A DNA stretch of 64,000 nt from assembly GCF_003628555.1 (NCBI RefSeq), contig NZ_CP021731.1, positions 3,472,001 to 3,536,000 on the forward strand, given 5' to 3'. Each line of letters opens with the position of its first letter. The first letter of the stretch is position 1. Both the position numbers and the translations under genes were made by a program. The notes beneath the pieces were generated by a model that ran no database searches, had not been told where the DNA came from, and saw only the letters and a program-made list of their open reading frames with translations. Below, piece after piece: positions 57,475 through 64,000 of the stretch. This DNA is from Azoarcus sp. DN11 (GTDB lineage Bacteria > Pseudomonadota > Gammaproteobacteria > Burkholderiales > Rhodocyclaceae).

Positions 57475-58728
57475 TCAGCGGTCGATTTCGCCGAACACGA
57501 TATCCATGGTGCCAATGATTGCGACGACGTCGGCAATCATGTGACCACGCGCCACATCGTCCATCGCGGCAAGGTGCGCAAAACCTGGCGCACGCATCTT
57601 CAACCGATACGGCTTATTCGCACCATCGGACACCGCATACACGCCGAACTCGCCCTTGGGATGCTCGACCGCGGCATACACCTCGCCTGCCGGAACATGC
57701 ATGCCCTCGGTGAAGAGCTTGAAGTGATGGATCAGCTCCTCCATGTTCGCCTTCATGCGCTCACGCGGCGGCGGCGCCACCTTGTGGTTATCCGCGATCA
57801 CGGGGCCCGGGTTCTTGCGCAGCCAGTCGATGCACTGCTTGATGATGCGATTCGACTGACGCATCTCCTCCATGCGGACGAGATATCGGTCGTAGCAGTC
57901 GCCTGTCTTTCCGATGGGCACGTCGAAATCGACCTGATCGTAGACTTCGTAGGGCTGCTTCTTGCGCAGATCCCACGGAACGCCCGATCCGCGCAGCATG
58001 ACACCGGTAAAACCCCAAGCCTTGGCCTGTTCGGGCGTCACCACGCCGATGCCCACCGTCCGCTGCTTCCAGATGCGGTTATCGGTAAGCAGTGTCTCGT
58101 AGTCGTCACAGTAGCCGGCGAAGCGGTTCGTGAAATCCTCGAGAAAATCCAGCAGCGAACCCTGACGATTCTCGTTCAACTGACGAACAGTGTTCGCATT
58201 CTTGAACTTGTTGACCTCGTACTGCGGCATCCGGTCAGGGAGATCGCGATAGACGCCACCCGGACGGTAATACGCCGCGTGCATTCGCGCGCCGGAAACT
58301 GCCTCGTACACATCCATGAGGTCTTCGCGCTCACGGAAGGTGTACAGCACCATCGTCATTGCGCCGATGTCGAGTGCGTGGGTGCCGATACCCAAAAGGT
58401 GATTCAGGATTCGCGTCACCTCGTCGAACATCACACGGATGTACTGGGCGCGAATCGGCACCTCGAGCCCTAGCAGACGCTCGATCGCCATGCAATACGC
58501 ATGTTCGTTGCACATCATCGAGACGTAATCCAGGCGGTCCATGTAGGGCACCGACTGAATCCAGGTACGCGTCTCCGCAAGCTTTTCCGTTCCGCGATGC
58601 AACAGGCCGATATGCGGATCGGCGCGCTCGACGACCTCGCCGTCAAGTTCAAGCACCAGACGCAGCACGCCGTGCGCAGACGGGTGCTGAGGACCAAAGT
58701 TGATCGTGTAGTTGCGAATCTCAGCCAT
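57475..58728 (-). CDS. nuoD: NADH-quinone oxidoreductase subunit D
   Basis: A 417-residue subunit lining the quinone site, homologous to the hydrogenase large subunit but without nickel cysteines. Conserved blocks: [39 protein letters not shown] and the C-terminal GEIDR. ATG 58728 (MAEIRNY) has GGGG well spaced; it overlaps nuoC by 8 bases. ATG 58737 is less likely. Confidence 0.96.
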   Translation of the reverse strand: MAEIRNYTINFGPQHPSAHGVLRLVLELDGEVVERADPHIGLLHRGTEKLAETRTWIQSVPYMDRLDYVSMMCNEHAYCMAIERLLGLEVPIRAQYIRVMFDEVTRILNHLLGIGTHALDIGAMTMVLYTFREREDLMDVYEAVSGARMHAAYYRPGGVYRDLPDRMPQYEVNKFKNANTVRQLNENRQGSLLDFLEDFTNRFAGYCDDYETLLTDNRIWKQRTVGIGVVTPEQAKAWGFTGVMLRGSGVPWDLRKKQPYEVYDQVDFDVPIGKTGDCYDRYLVRMEEMRQSNRIIKQCIDWLRKNPGPVIADNHKVAPPPRERMKANMEELIHHFKLFTEGMHVPAGEVYAAVEHPKGEFGVYAVSDGANKPYRLKMRAPGFAHLAAMDDVARGHMIADVVAIIGTMDIVFGEIDR

Positions 58729-59326
58729 GGCCGACATCCCCGTAATTCTCTTCGCGCACGATGCGCGGCGTATTTTCGCGCGGCTCGATGGTTACCGGCT
58801 GATAAACCACTCGCCCCTGCTCTGCGTCGTAGCGCATCTCGACATACCCGGTGACGGGGAAGTCCTTGCGGAACGGATGGCCAACGAAGCCGTAGTCGGT
58901 GAGAATCCTGCGCAGATCGGGATGACCGGCGAACATGATCCCGTAGAGATCGAACGCCTCGCGCTCATACCAGTTCGCGCTCGGCCAGACGCCGACGACC
59001 GAATCCAGAACCGGGAAATCGTCGTTCTCGGCAAAAACCTTCACGCGCAGACGCCAGTTCTTCGTAACGGACAGCAAGTGCACCGCTACCGCGAAACGCT
59101 TGCCCGACCACGCACCATCGCCATAGGTCGAATAATCGAGCCCGGAAACATCGATCAGCTCATCGAAACAGAGGTCTGCGTGATCACGCAGACTCTGAGC
59201 GGCGCCGAGATAATTCTCCGGCGCAACTTCGATGGTCACCTCACCACGATCGATCACAACCGACCGCAACCTGTCACCCAGGACCTCATGAAGGGCCTGA
59301 CTCAGACGCTCAAGCTTGGGACTCAT
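58721..59326 (-). CDS. nuoC: NADH-quinone oxidoreductase subunit C
   Basis: A 201-residue peripheral-arm subunit (30-kDa type). The signature is [19 protein letters not shown] followed by [26 protein letters not shown] 59326 gives the standard MSPKLERL start; the frame is open to 59425 but would cross the end of nuoB. Confidence 0.95.
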   Translation of the reverse strand: MSPKLERLSQALHEVLGDRLRSVVIDRGEVTIEVAPENYLGAAQSLRDHADLCFDELIDVSGLDYSTYGDGAWSGKRFAVAVHLLSVTKNWRLRVKVFAENDDFPVLDSVVGVWPSANWYEREAFDLYGIMFAGHPDLRRILTDYGFVGHPFRKDFPVTGYVEMRYDAEQGRVVYQPVTIEPRENTPRIVREENYGDVGHG

Positions 59327-59340
59327 AGATGAACCACCCA

Positions 59341-59817
59341 TCAGCGCGCGATGGTATTCGTGCGCTTGATCTTGTTTTGAAGCTGAATGATGCCGTACAG
59401 CAGCGCCTCGGCCGTCGGCGGGCACCCGGGAACATAGACATCCACCGGCACGATGCGGTCACAACCGCGAACAACCGAATAGGAGTAGTGATAGTAGCCG
59501 CCACCGTTCGCACACGACCCCATCGAGATCACCCAGCGCGGCTCGGCCATTTGCTCGTACACCTTGCGCAGCGCCGGCGCCATCTTGTTGCAGAGCGTGC
59601 CGGCAACGATCATCAGGTCCGACTGACGCGGACTGGGTCGGAAGACCACCCCGAACCGGTCGAGGTCATAGCGCGCACAGCCCGCATGAATCATCTCGAC
59701 CGCACAACACGCAAGACCGAACGTCATTGGCCATAGCGAACCGGTGCGCGTCCAGTTGATTACCGCATCGAGCGAAGTGGTGACAAACCCTTCACGGAAA
59801 ACGCCCTCAATACTCAT
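59341..59817 (-). CDS. nuoB: NADH-quinone oxidoreductase subunit B
   Basis: A 158-residue subunit carrying the terminal cluster N2. Ligands lie in [10 protein letters not shown] (tandem cysteines), [11 protein letters not shown] and [14 protein letters not shown]. It hands electrons to ubiquinone at the NuoD interface. Three bases separate it from nuoA. Confidence 0.97.
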   Translation of the reverse strand: MSIEGVFREGFVTTSLDAVINWTRTGSLWPMTFGLACCAVEMIHAGCARYDLDRFGVVFRPSPRQSDLMIVAGTLCNKMAPALRKVYEQMAEPRWVISMGSCANGGGYYHYSYSVVRGCDRIVPVDVYVPGCPPTAEALLYGIIQLQNKIKRTNTIAR

Positions 59818-59820
59818 GCA

Positions 59821-60195
59821 TCACTCCCAGTCGAGTGCACCGTTCTTCCACTCGACGACATAACCGATTACCAGCACGGCAATGAAGACCATAACCGAAC
59901 CGAATACGAACCATGCCACCTGGCCGGCAGCAATGAATTCCTGGAAAACCGTTGCCCACGGAAAGAGGAAGGCGATCTCGAGATCGAAAAGAATAAAGAG
60001 GATCGCAATGAGGTAGTAACGCACATCAAACTTCATGCGCGCATCTTCGAATGCCTCGAAACCACACTCATATGGGGACAGCTTCTCGCTGCCAGGGCGG
60101 TACGGGGCGACAAGGCGCCCGAGGATGACTGGAACGAGGCCAAAACCAAGCCCCACGAGGATGAACATCAGGACAGGAAAGTAGTTTTCCAGCAT
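59821..60195 (-). CDS. nuoA: NADH-quinone oxidoreductase subunit A
   Basis: A 124-residue, three-helix membrane subunit, first gene of the nuo operon. It shows [40 protein letters not shown] (quoted in part: [18 protein letters not shown]). The upstream 60196-60255 is AT-rich (TTATAAAAACTAAAAC on the coding strand) and should hold the operon promoter, but no clear -35/-10 pair could be fixed. Confidence 0.96.
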   Translation of the reverse strand: MLENYFPVLMFILVGLGFGLVPVILGRLVAPYRPGSEKLSPYECGFEAFEDARMKFDVRYYLIAILFILFDLEIAFLFPWATVFQEFIAAGQVAWFVFGSVMVFIAVLVIGYVVEWKNGALDWE

Positions 60196-60259
60196 TGCGT
60201 GACACCCCGTTTTAATTACAGACTGTTTTAGTTTTTATAATTAACCCACTGCATGAAAA

Positions 60260-60277
60260 CGCCCGCTTTCGCGGGCG
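60260..60277 (-). terminator. Intrinsic terminator after tRNA-Leu
   Basis: On the minus strand CGCCCGC and GCGGGCG enclose GAAA and are followed by TTTT (60256-60259). It lies 11 bases after the tRNA-Leu 3' end and separates tpiA-secG-tRNA transcription from nuo. Confidence 0.85.
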
Positions 60278-60288
60278 ATTCAGTTTTC

Positions 60289-60373
60289 TGGTGCCGACGG
60301 TGAGACTCGAACTCACACGGCTTTCGCCACCACCCCCTCAAGATGGCGTGTCTACCAATTTCACCACGTCGGC
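60289..60373 (-). tRNA. tRNA-Leu (anticodon GAG)
   Basis: 85 bases including an encoded CCA (60291-60289 on the minus strand). Acceptor stem GCCGACG / CGTCGGC, discriminator A. D-arm with AAATTGGTAGAC; anticodon stem CCATC / GGTGG with loop TTGAGGG, anticodon GAG; a long variable arm (class II) and T-arm GTGAG-TTCGAGT-CTCAC. Decodes CUC/CUU. The placement between secG and nuoA is typical of betaproteobacteria. Confidence 0.96.
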
Positions 60374-60434
60374 ACGTTTGTTACAGCTCGAAATTATACG
60401 GCTTTTCCCTTATCACGCAAAGCCCCGAGGGAAC

Positions 60435-60794
60435 TTATTTCGGGATCGACTGTGCCTTGGAATCGCCCCCTTGCCCCGCAGGAGCGGCCCCGGCCGGTGC
60501 CGCCGGGACACTCACGGGCGCTTCCCGCATGATGCTGGAGGGCACCTGCGCCTTGCCGTTGGCGAGGTAGCTCAGACCCAGGCTGGTCAGAAAAAACACT
60601 GCGGCAAGGACGGCCGTGGTTCGACTGAGAAAATTGGCGGAGCCGGAAGCACCGAAAACACTCCCCGACGCGCCGCTACCGAAGGCCGCACCCGCATCGG
60701 CGCCCTTGCCGTGCTGCATCAGGACAAGACCGATGATGCCGAGACCGACCAGCACGTGAACGGTCAGAACGATAGAAAAAAAATAATGGCTCAT
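60435..60794 (-). CDS. secG: Preprotein translocase subunit SecG
   Basis: A 119-residue inner-membrane subunit of SecYEG with two helices (FFSIVLTVHVLVGLGIIGLVLMQ quoted in part: VLTVHVLVGLGIIGLVLM, and RTTAVLAAVFFLTSLGLSYLA). Between them lies the conserved loop HGKGADAGAAFGSGASGSVFG (quoted in part: GKGADAGAAFGSGASG). The C-terminal tail is Ala/Pro-rich. Nineteen bases after tpiA; tRNA-Leu follows. Confidence 0.95.
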   Translation of the reverse strand: MSHYFFSIVLTVHVLVGLGIIGLVLMQHGKGADAGAAFGSGASGSVFGASGSANFLSRTTAVLAAVFFLTSLGLSYLANGKAQVPSSIMREAPVSVPAAPAGAAPAGQGGDSKAQSIPK

Positions 60795-60813
60795 AACAGA
60801 CCCTGATTAATCG

Positions 60814-61572
60814 TCAGCTACTCCGGGCGGAGCTCGCCGCCGCCCTGCAGATTTCCAAAAAGGGCTGCGCCTCAAGCGAAGCCCCGCCGATCAAGCCGCC
60901 GTTCGCGTCAGGCAACCCGAACAACTGCCTGGCCGTATCAGGCTTGACGCTACCGCCATAAAGGATGCGAACTTGGTTCGCATCCTCGACATGTCGCGCC
61001 AGCCATCTGCGAACAAAATACAGGACTTCCTGCACCTGCTCGGCTGTTGCAGCACGCCCGGTACCAATCGCCCAGACCGGCTCATAGGCGACCACTACCC
61101 GCTGCAGCTCCGAAGGCAGAACGGCAGCCAAGGCATCGAGCTGCCGCAAAAGCACTTGCTCGGCAGCCCCCGATTCGCGTTCAGCCAACGTTTCGCCGAC
61201 ACATACTATGGGCGTGAGCCCGCTACCGAGCGCGGCCGCTGCTTTCCGACCAACAACGTCGTCAGACTCCAGATGCAACGCGCGACGCTCGGAGTGACCG
61301 ACCACAACGAAACGAACCCTCCAGTCGGCAAGCATCGCGGCGCTGACATCGCCGGTGTAAGCACCACCGGAGAACTCGCTCACATCCTGCGCACCAAGCG
61401 CGATTGCGCGCCCCTCCAGTATCTCGCCAACCTGCGGGAGATACGGGAACGGCACACATACGGCACAATCAACGCCGGACGGCATGCCGCCCAGGATGTA
61501 ATCCAGCAGCACACGATTCCGCGCCCGGTCGCCGTTCATCTTCCAGTTAGCGACGACTAGCTTTCGTTTCAT
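60814..61572 (-). CDS. tpiA: Triosephosphate isomerase
   Basis: A 252-residue cytoplasmic TIM barrel converting dihydroxyacetone phosphate to glyceraldehyde-3-phosphate. Catalytic Lys in ANWKMNG, His in VVGHSERR, Glu in AYEPVWAIGTG; phosphate loop YGGSVKPD and GGLIGGASL. Length normal. Heads the tpiA-secG-tRNA-Leu unit. Confidence 0.97.
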   Translation of the reverse strand: MKRKLVVANWKMNGDRARNRVLLDYILGGMPSGVDCAVCVPFPYLPQVGEILEGRAIALGAQDVSEFSGGAYTGDVSAAMLADWRVRFVVVGHSERRALHLESDDVVGRKAAAALGSGLTPIVCVGETLAERESGAAEQVLLRQLDALAAVLPSELQRVVVAYEPVWAIGTGRAATAEQVQEVLYFVRRWLARHVEDANQVRILYGGSVKPDTARQLFGLPDANGGLIGGASLEAQPFLEICRAAASSARSS

Positions 61573-61674
61573 GCATCGCGCCTCAGCGAAATTTTCCGAT
61601 TGTATCGTCAGGCCTCCAACAGGTAAAGGAAGGCCGCCAGATCACCGGCACGTACTACGGACGCAGCGCTGTAG

Positions 61675-61686
61675 CCCCCCCCCCCC
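61675..61686. repeat. Homopolymer C12 tract between pstB and tpiA
   Basis: Twelve consecutive C's in a 192-base intergenic stretch (61573-61764) that otherwise shows no gene. It is followed by an imperfect CCGCGG...CCGCGG hairpin. Such tracts slip readily in replication and are also prone to sequencing error. Confidence 0.85.
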
Positions 61687-61764
61687 GCGGCTTGCCCGCG
61701 GAGTGTCATGGGACCGCCGCGAACCAATCGGCATCCCTGGGCGTACAGAGAACCGCCTCCCGAC

Positions 61765-62628
61765 TCAGCCGAATCGGCCGGTGATGTAGTCTTCGGTTTC
61801 CTTTCGTTGCGGATTGACGAAGATCTGGTTCGTTTCCCCGAACTCCATCAGTTCGCCAAGATACATGTACGCCGTGTAATCGGAGACGCGCGCGGCCTGC
61901 TGCATGTTGTGCGTCACGATCAGGATGGTTACCTTGTCGCGCAATTCGTGAACCAGTTCCTCGATGCTGGCAGTCGCAATGGGGTCGAGCGCCGAAGTGG
62001 GCTCGTCGAAAAGCAGGACCTCAGGGTCGGTCGCAAGACAGCGCGCGATGCACAAGCGCTGCTGCTGCCCACCCGACAGCGCCGTCGCGGGGTCATGCAG
62101 ACGGTGCTCGACCTCCGACCACAGCGCGGCGCCCCGCAGGGCTTCCTTCACGCGATCGTCGATGACCGAGCGGCTGTGCTCGCCGCGAATGCGAAGACCA
62201 TACGCAACGTTCTCGTAGATCGACTTCGGAAACGGATTGGGTTTCTGAAAAACCATGCCGATCCGCATGCGGATTTCGATGGGATCAACGGCCGGATCGA
62301 GCAGGTTGGTGTTGTCGGGGAGCAGCCGAATCGTTCCTTCGTAACGGTTTCCCGGGTAGAGATCGTGCATGCGGTTGAAGGTCCGCAGCAGTGTGGACTT
62401 GCCGCAACCCGACGGGCCGATCAGCGCAGTGACACGCTTCTCGTGCACCGGCATGGAAATCGACTTCAGCGCCTTGAAGTCGCCATAGTAAAAGCTGAAT
62501 TCCTCGACCGAGGCCTTGACGGCGACACCGCTGCCGGGGCGCGCGGCATGACGGGCGCCGTCCCCCTGATCCGCGGCGCTACCGCCCTGCGGCGACGCCT
62601 CAGCGGCGACTTGGTTGTTCATTCGCAT
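61765..62628 (-). CDS. pstB: Phosphate ABC transporter ATP-binding protein
   Basis: A 287-residue ATPase with Walker [10 protein letters not shown], signature LSGGQQQR, Walker [14 protein letters not shown] and the switch His in [14 protein letters not shown]. PstB drives phosphate import through PstC/PstA. The extra N-terminal 35 residues are polar and probably disordered. It looks intact, but the permease genes that should precede it are reduced to remnants, so it may lack a membrane partner from this locus. Confidence 0.95.
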   Translation of the reverse strand: MRMNNQVAAEASPQGGSAADQGDGARHAARPGSGVAVKASVEEFSFYYGDFKALKSISMPVHEKRVTALIGPSGCGKSTLLRTFNRMHDLYPGNRYEGTIRLLPDNTNLLDPAVDPIEIRMRIGMVFQKPNPFPKSIYENVAYGLRIRGEHSRSVIDDRVKEALRGAALWSEVEHRLHDPATALSGGQQQRLCIARCLATDPEVLLFDEPTSALDPIATASIEELVHELRDKVTILIVTHNMQQAARVSDYTAYMYLGELMEFGETNQIFVNPQRKETEDYITGRFG

Positions 62629-62640
62629 CGTAATACCTAC

Positions 62641-62790
62641 CTACCATTTGATGTCCTTGCGCACGTGGTAACGAATCCAGATTGATACGGCATTCATGGC
62701 CAATGTCATCAGGACGAGCATGAATCCGGCTGCAGCCGCATTCTGCGGGAAGGCCTCTTCGGGACGCGAAATCCAGTTGAACACCGGATC
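62641..62790 (-). pseudogene. pstA: pstA remnant (C-terminal end only)
   Basis: About 48 codons reading VFNWISRPEEAF, then NAAAAGFMLVLMTLAMNA and SIWIRYHVRKDIKW, then TAG. This is the terminal helix and tail typical of the phosphate permease PstA, which is normally about 290 residues or longer. No in-frame upstream sequence resembles PstA. It ends 12 bases before pstB, the normal spacing. Confidence 0.8.
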
Positions 62791-62849
62791 GGCATCACGG
62801 TGACTCCGGACTTCAGCCACCCGAAGTCCCCCCACGGAAACCCGGGACC

Positions 62850-62999
62850 GACGCCGTAGCGCCGTTCGGCGAAGAGCGGCGCCCACATTGCGTCCGCGAG
62901 AAACGACCGGATGGACACGTTGCTGAAAAAAACAAACGATTCGCTTACCAAGACCCCGATGATGCCAACGGTCGTCAACCGACAAGAGGCGCACGGGCG
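62850..62999 (-). pseudogene. pstC: pstC remnant (N-terminal segment only)
   Basis: About 50 codons reading TTVGIIGVLVSESFVFF, SNVSIRSFLADAMWAPL and FAERRYGV, the region around the first helix of PstC. Normal PstC has about 300 residues and several helices; none of the rest is present. No ATG start is seen in frame. The frame differs from that of the pstA remnant, and about 60 bases between them match neither. Confidence 0.75.
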
Positions 63000-63034
63000 C
63001 AGAAACGCCCGCGCGCCACGCCTTTCAAATACGA

Positions 63035-64000
63035 TCAGAGCTTCGCTTCACGTGCGAGCACGACCTCGATCGTCACACCAATTTCGGGCTCCCCCCCAAA
63101 CACGGAGCCGAACTTCTTCTTGTTGACGTGCTCCAGCGCAACGTCGTACGACTTGGCCGGCAGGGGCACGTACTTCGCTTCAGTTGCCAACTTGCCTGCA
63201 TTCTTCAGGTAGAAAGTGACGAAGTCACGCACCTCGGCCTTTTCGAGGGAATTTTCCGCAACGTAGATGAAAATCGGGCGCGATAGCGGATTATACGAGC
63301 CATCGAGAACGGTGGCAGCAGTTGGCTCGACGAGCTTGCCTTGCTTGTTCGCGATCGGAACAGCCTTTAGCTTGCCCTTGTTTTCGACGTAGTAAGCGTA
63401 GCCGAAGTAGCCGAGGCCATTGACGTCGCGAGAGACTCCCTGCACCAGCACGTTGTCGTCTTCCGAGGCCGTGTAGTCGCCACGCGAAGCCTTGGCCTTG
63501 CCGACAACCGCCTCGGTGAAATAATCGAAGGTGCCCGAATCCGAGCCCGGGCCGAACAACTTGAGCGGCGCATCAGGAAAGCTCGGATCGACCTGCTTCC
63601 ATCTGGTCACTACCCCTTGCGCGCTAGGCTCCCACATCTTTTTCATCTGCTCCACCGAGAGCTGCTTGATGAACGTATTTTTGGGGTTGATGACGACGGT
63701 CAGCGCATCGAAGGCAACCGGCAGCTCGATGTACCTGATGCCAGCCTGCGCGCAGGTTTCCATTTCCTTCTTCATGATCGGACGCGAAGCATCGGCGACG
63801 TCGATTTCGCCACGGCAAAATTTCTTGAAGCCGCCACCGGTTCCGGAAATACCGACCGTCACCTTCACCGCGCCTTTCTTCGCCTTCTGGAAGTCCTCGG
63901 CAACCGCTTCGGTAACCGGGAACACCGTGCTCGAACCGTCGATCCTGACCACGGACTGAGCATGCGCGGCCTGCGCACCCAGAACGAGGACTGTGGCCAC
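63035..64000 (-). CDS. pstS: Phosphate-binding periplasmic protein, start outside window
   Basis: At least 321 residues; the frame is open to the window edge and the first codons of the signal peptide are missing (the visible part ends LGAQAAHAQ). The mature protein has the phosphate-binding motifs VVRIDGSSTVFPVTEA, SGTGGGFKKFCRGE, ADASRP and GSDSGTFDYF. It captures phosphate in the periplasm for the PstCAB transporter, whose permease genes directly downstream are destroyed. Confidence 0.94.
   Translation of the reverse strand: MATVLVLGAQAAHAQSVVRIDGSSTVFPVTEAVAEDFQKAKKGAVKVTVGISGTGGGFKKFCRGEIDVADASRPIMKKEMETCAQAGIRYIELPVAFDALTVVINPKNTFIKQLSVEQMKKMWEPSAQGVVTRWKQVDPSFPDAPLKLFGPGSDSGTFDYFTEAVVGKAKASRGDYTASEDDNVLVQGVSRDVNGLGYFGYAYYVENKGKLKAVPIANKQGKLVEPTAATVLDGSYNPLSRPIFIYVAENSLEKAEVRDFVTFYLKNAGKLATEAKYVPLPAKSYDVALEHVNKKKFGSVFGGEPEIGVTIEVVLAREAKL

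Overview
The window is about 64 kb of high-GC bacterial chromosome, unbroken by insertion sequences, phage genes or CRISPR arrays. The gene content fits a metabolically versatile betaproteobacterium of the Rhodocyclales (Azoarcus / Aromatoleum / Thauera type). Indicators are the tpiA-secG-tRNA-Leu-nuoA..N order, a B12-dependent ribonucleotide reductase, an NAD-reducing [NiFe] hydrogenase and a quinohemoprotein amine dehydrogenase operon. The genus assignment is inference; no 16S gene is present.

Layout. 1-6.2 kb: housekeeping and orphan genes (a truncated extradiol dioxygenase, trxC, dtd, a MliC-type lipoprotein, leuE, a NYN/OST-HTH protein, a 2-hydroxyacid dehydrogenase, a protein resembling the C-terminal part of FliD). 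6.2-9.5 kb: a LysR regulator divergent from aspA, interleaved with three copies of one short RNA-like unit. Each copy has a matched promoter, a CCUCCUCC-loop hairpin and an intrinsic terminator; I interpret them as a sibling small-RNA family.

9.5-28.6 kb: a 14-gene, 17.9-kb run on the minus strand (27320 down to 9467), headed by a divergent AraC/EutR-like regulator. In transcription order it encodes DUF1329, DUF1302, an RND/MMPL permease, a YCF48 protein, a TerB-like protein, an aldehyde dehydrogenase, then QhpA, QhpD, QhpC, QhpB, QhpF and QhpE, and finally a UbiV-like and a UbiU-like U32 pair. It oxidises primary amines to aldehydes and then acids, and builds the cross-linked cysteine tryptophylquinone (CTQ) subunit. 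The usual flavin monooxygenase QhpG is absent and an O2-independent-hydroxylase-like pair sits in the operon. This suggests an oxygen-independent route to CTQ and is the most exciting hypothesis here.

28.6-36.7 kb: a chemoreceptor, a GlcG/HbpS-like protein, two HDOD proteins (one cut short by an in-frame amber codon), a DUF465 protein, metY, an alpha/beta hydrolase and a DUF2189 membrane protein. 36.6-41.7 kb: hoxFUYH plus a maturation protease (minus strand). 42-44.9 kb: class II ribonucleotide reductase nrdJ with a candidate NrdR box, divergent from hoxF.

45-60.2 kb: the complete 14-gene nuo operon (complex I) followed by a Nudix hydrolase, all minus strand, preceded by tpiA, secG and tRNA-Leu(GAG). 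61.7-64 kb: a phosphate-transport locus with intact pstB and a 5'-truncated pstS. Only short remnants of the permease genes pstC and pstA lie between them, so the Pst transporter encoded here should be non-functional unless this is an assembly error.
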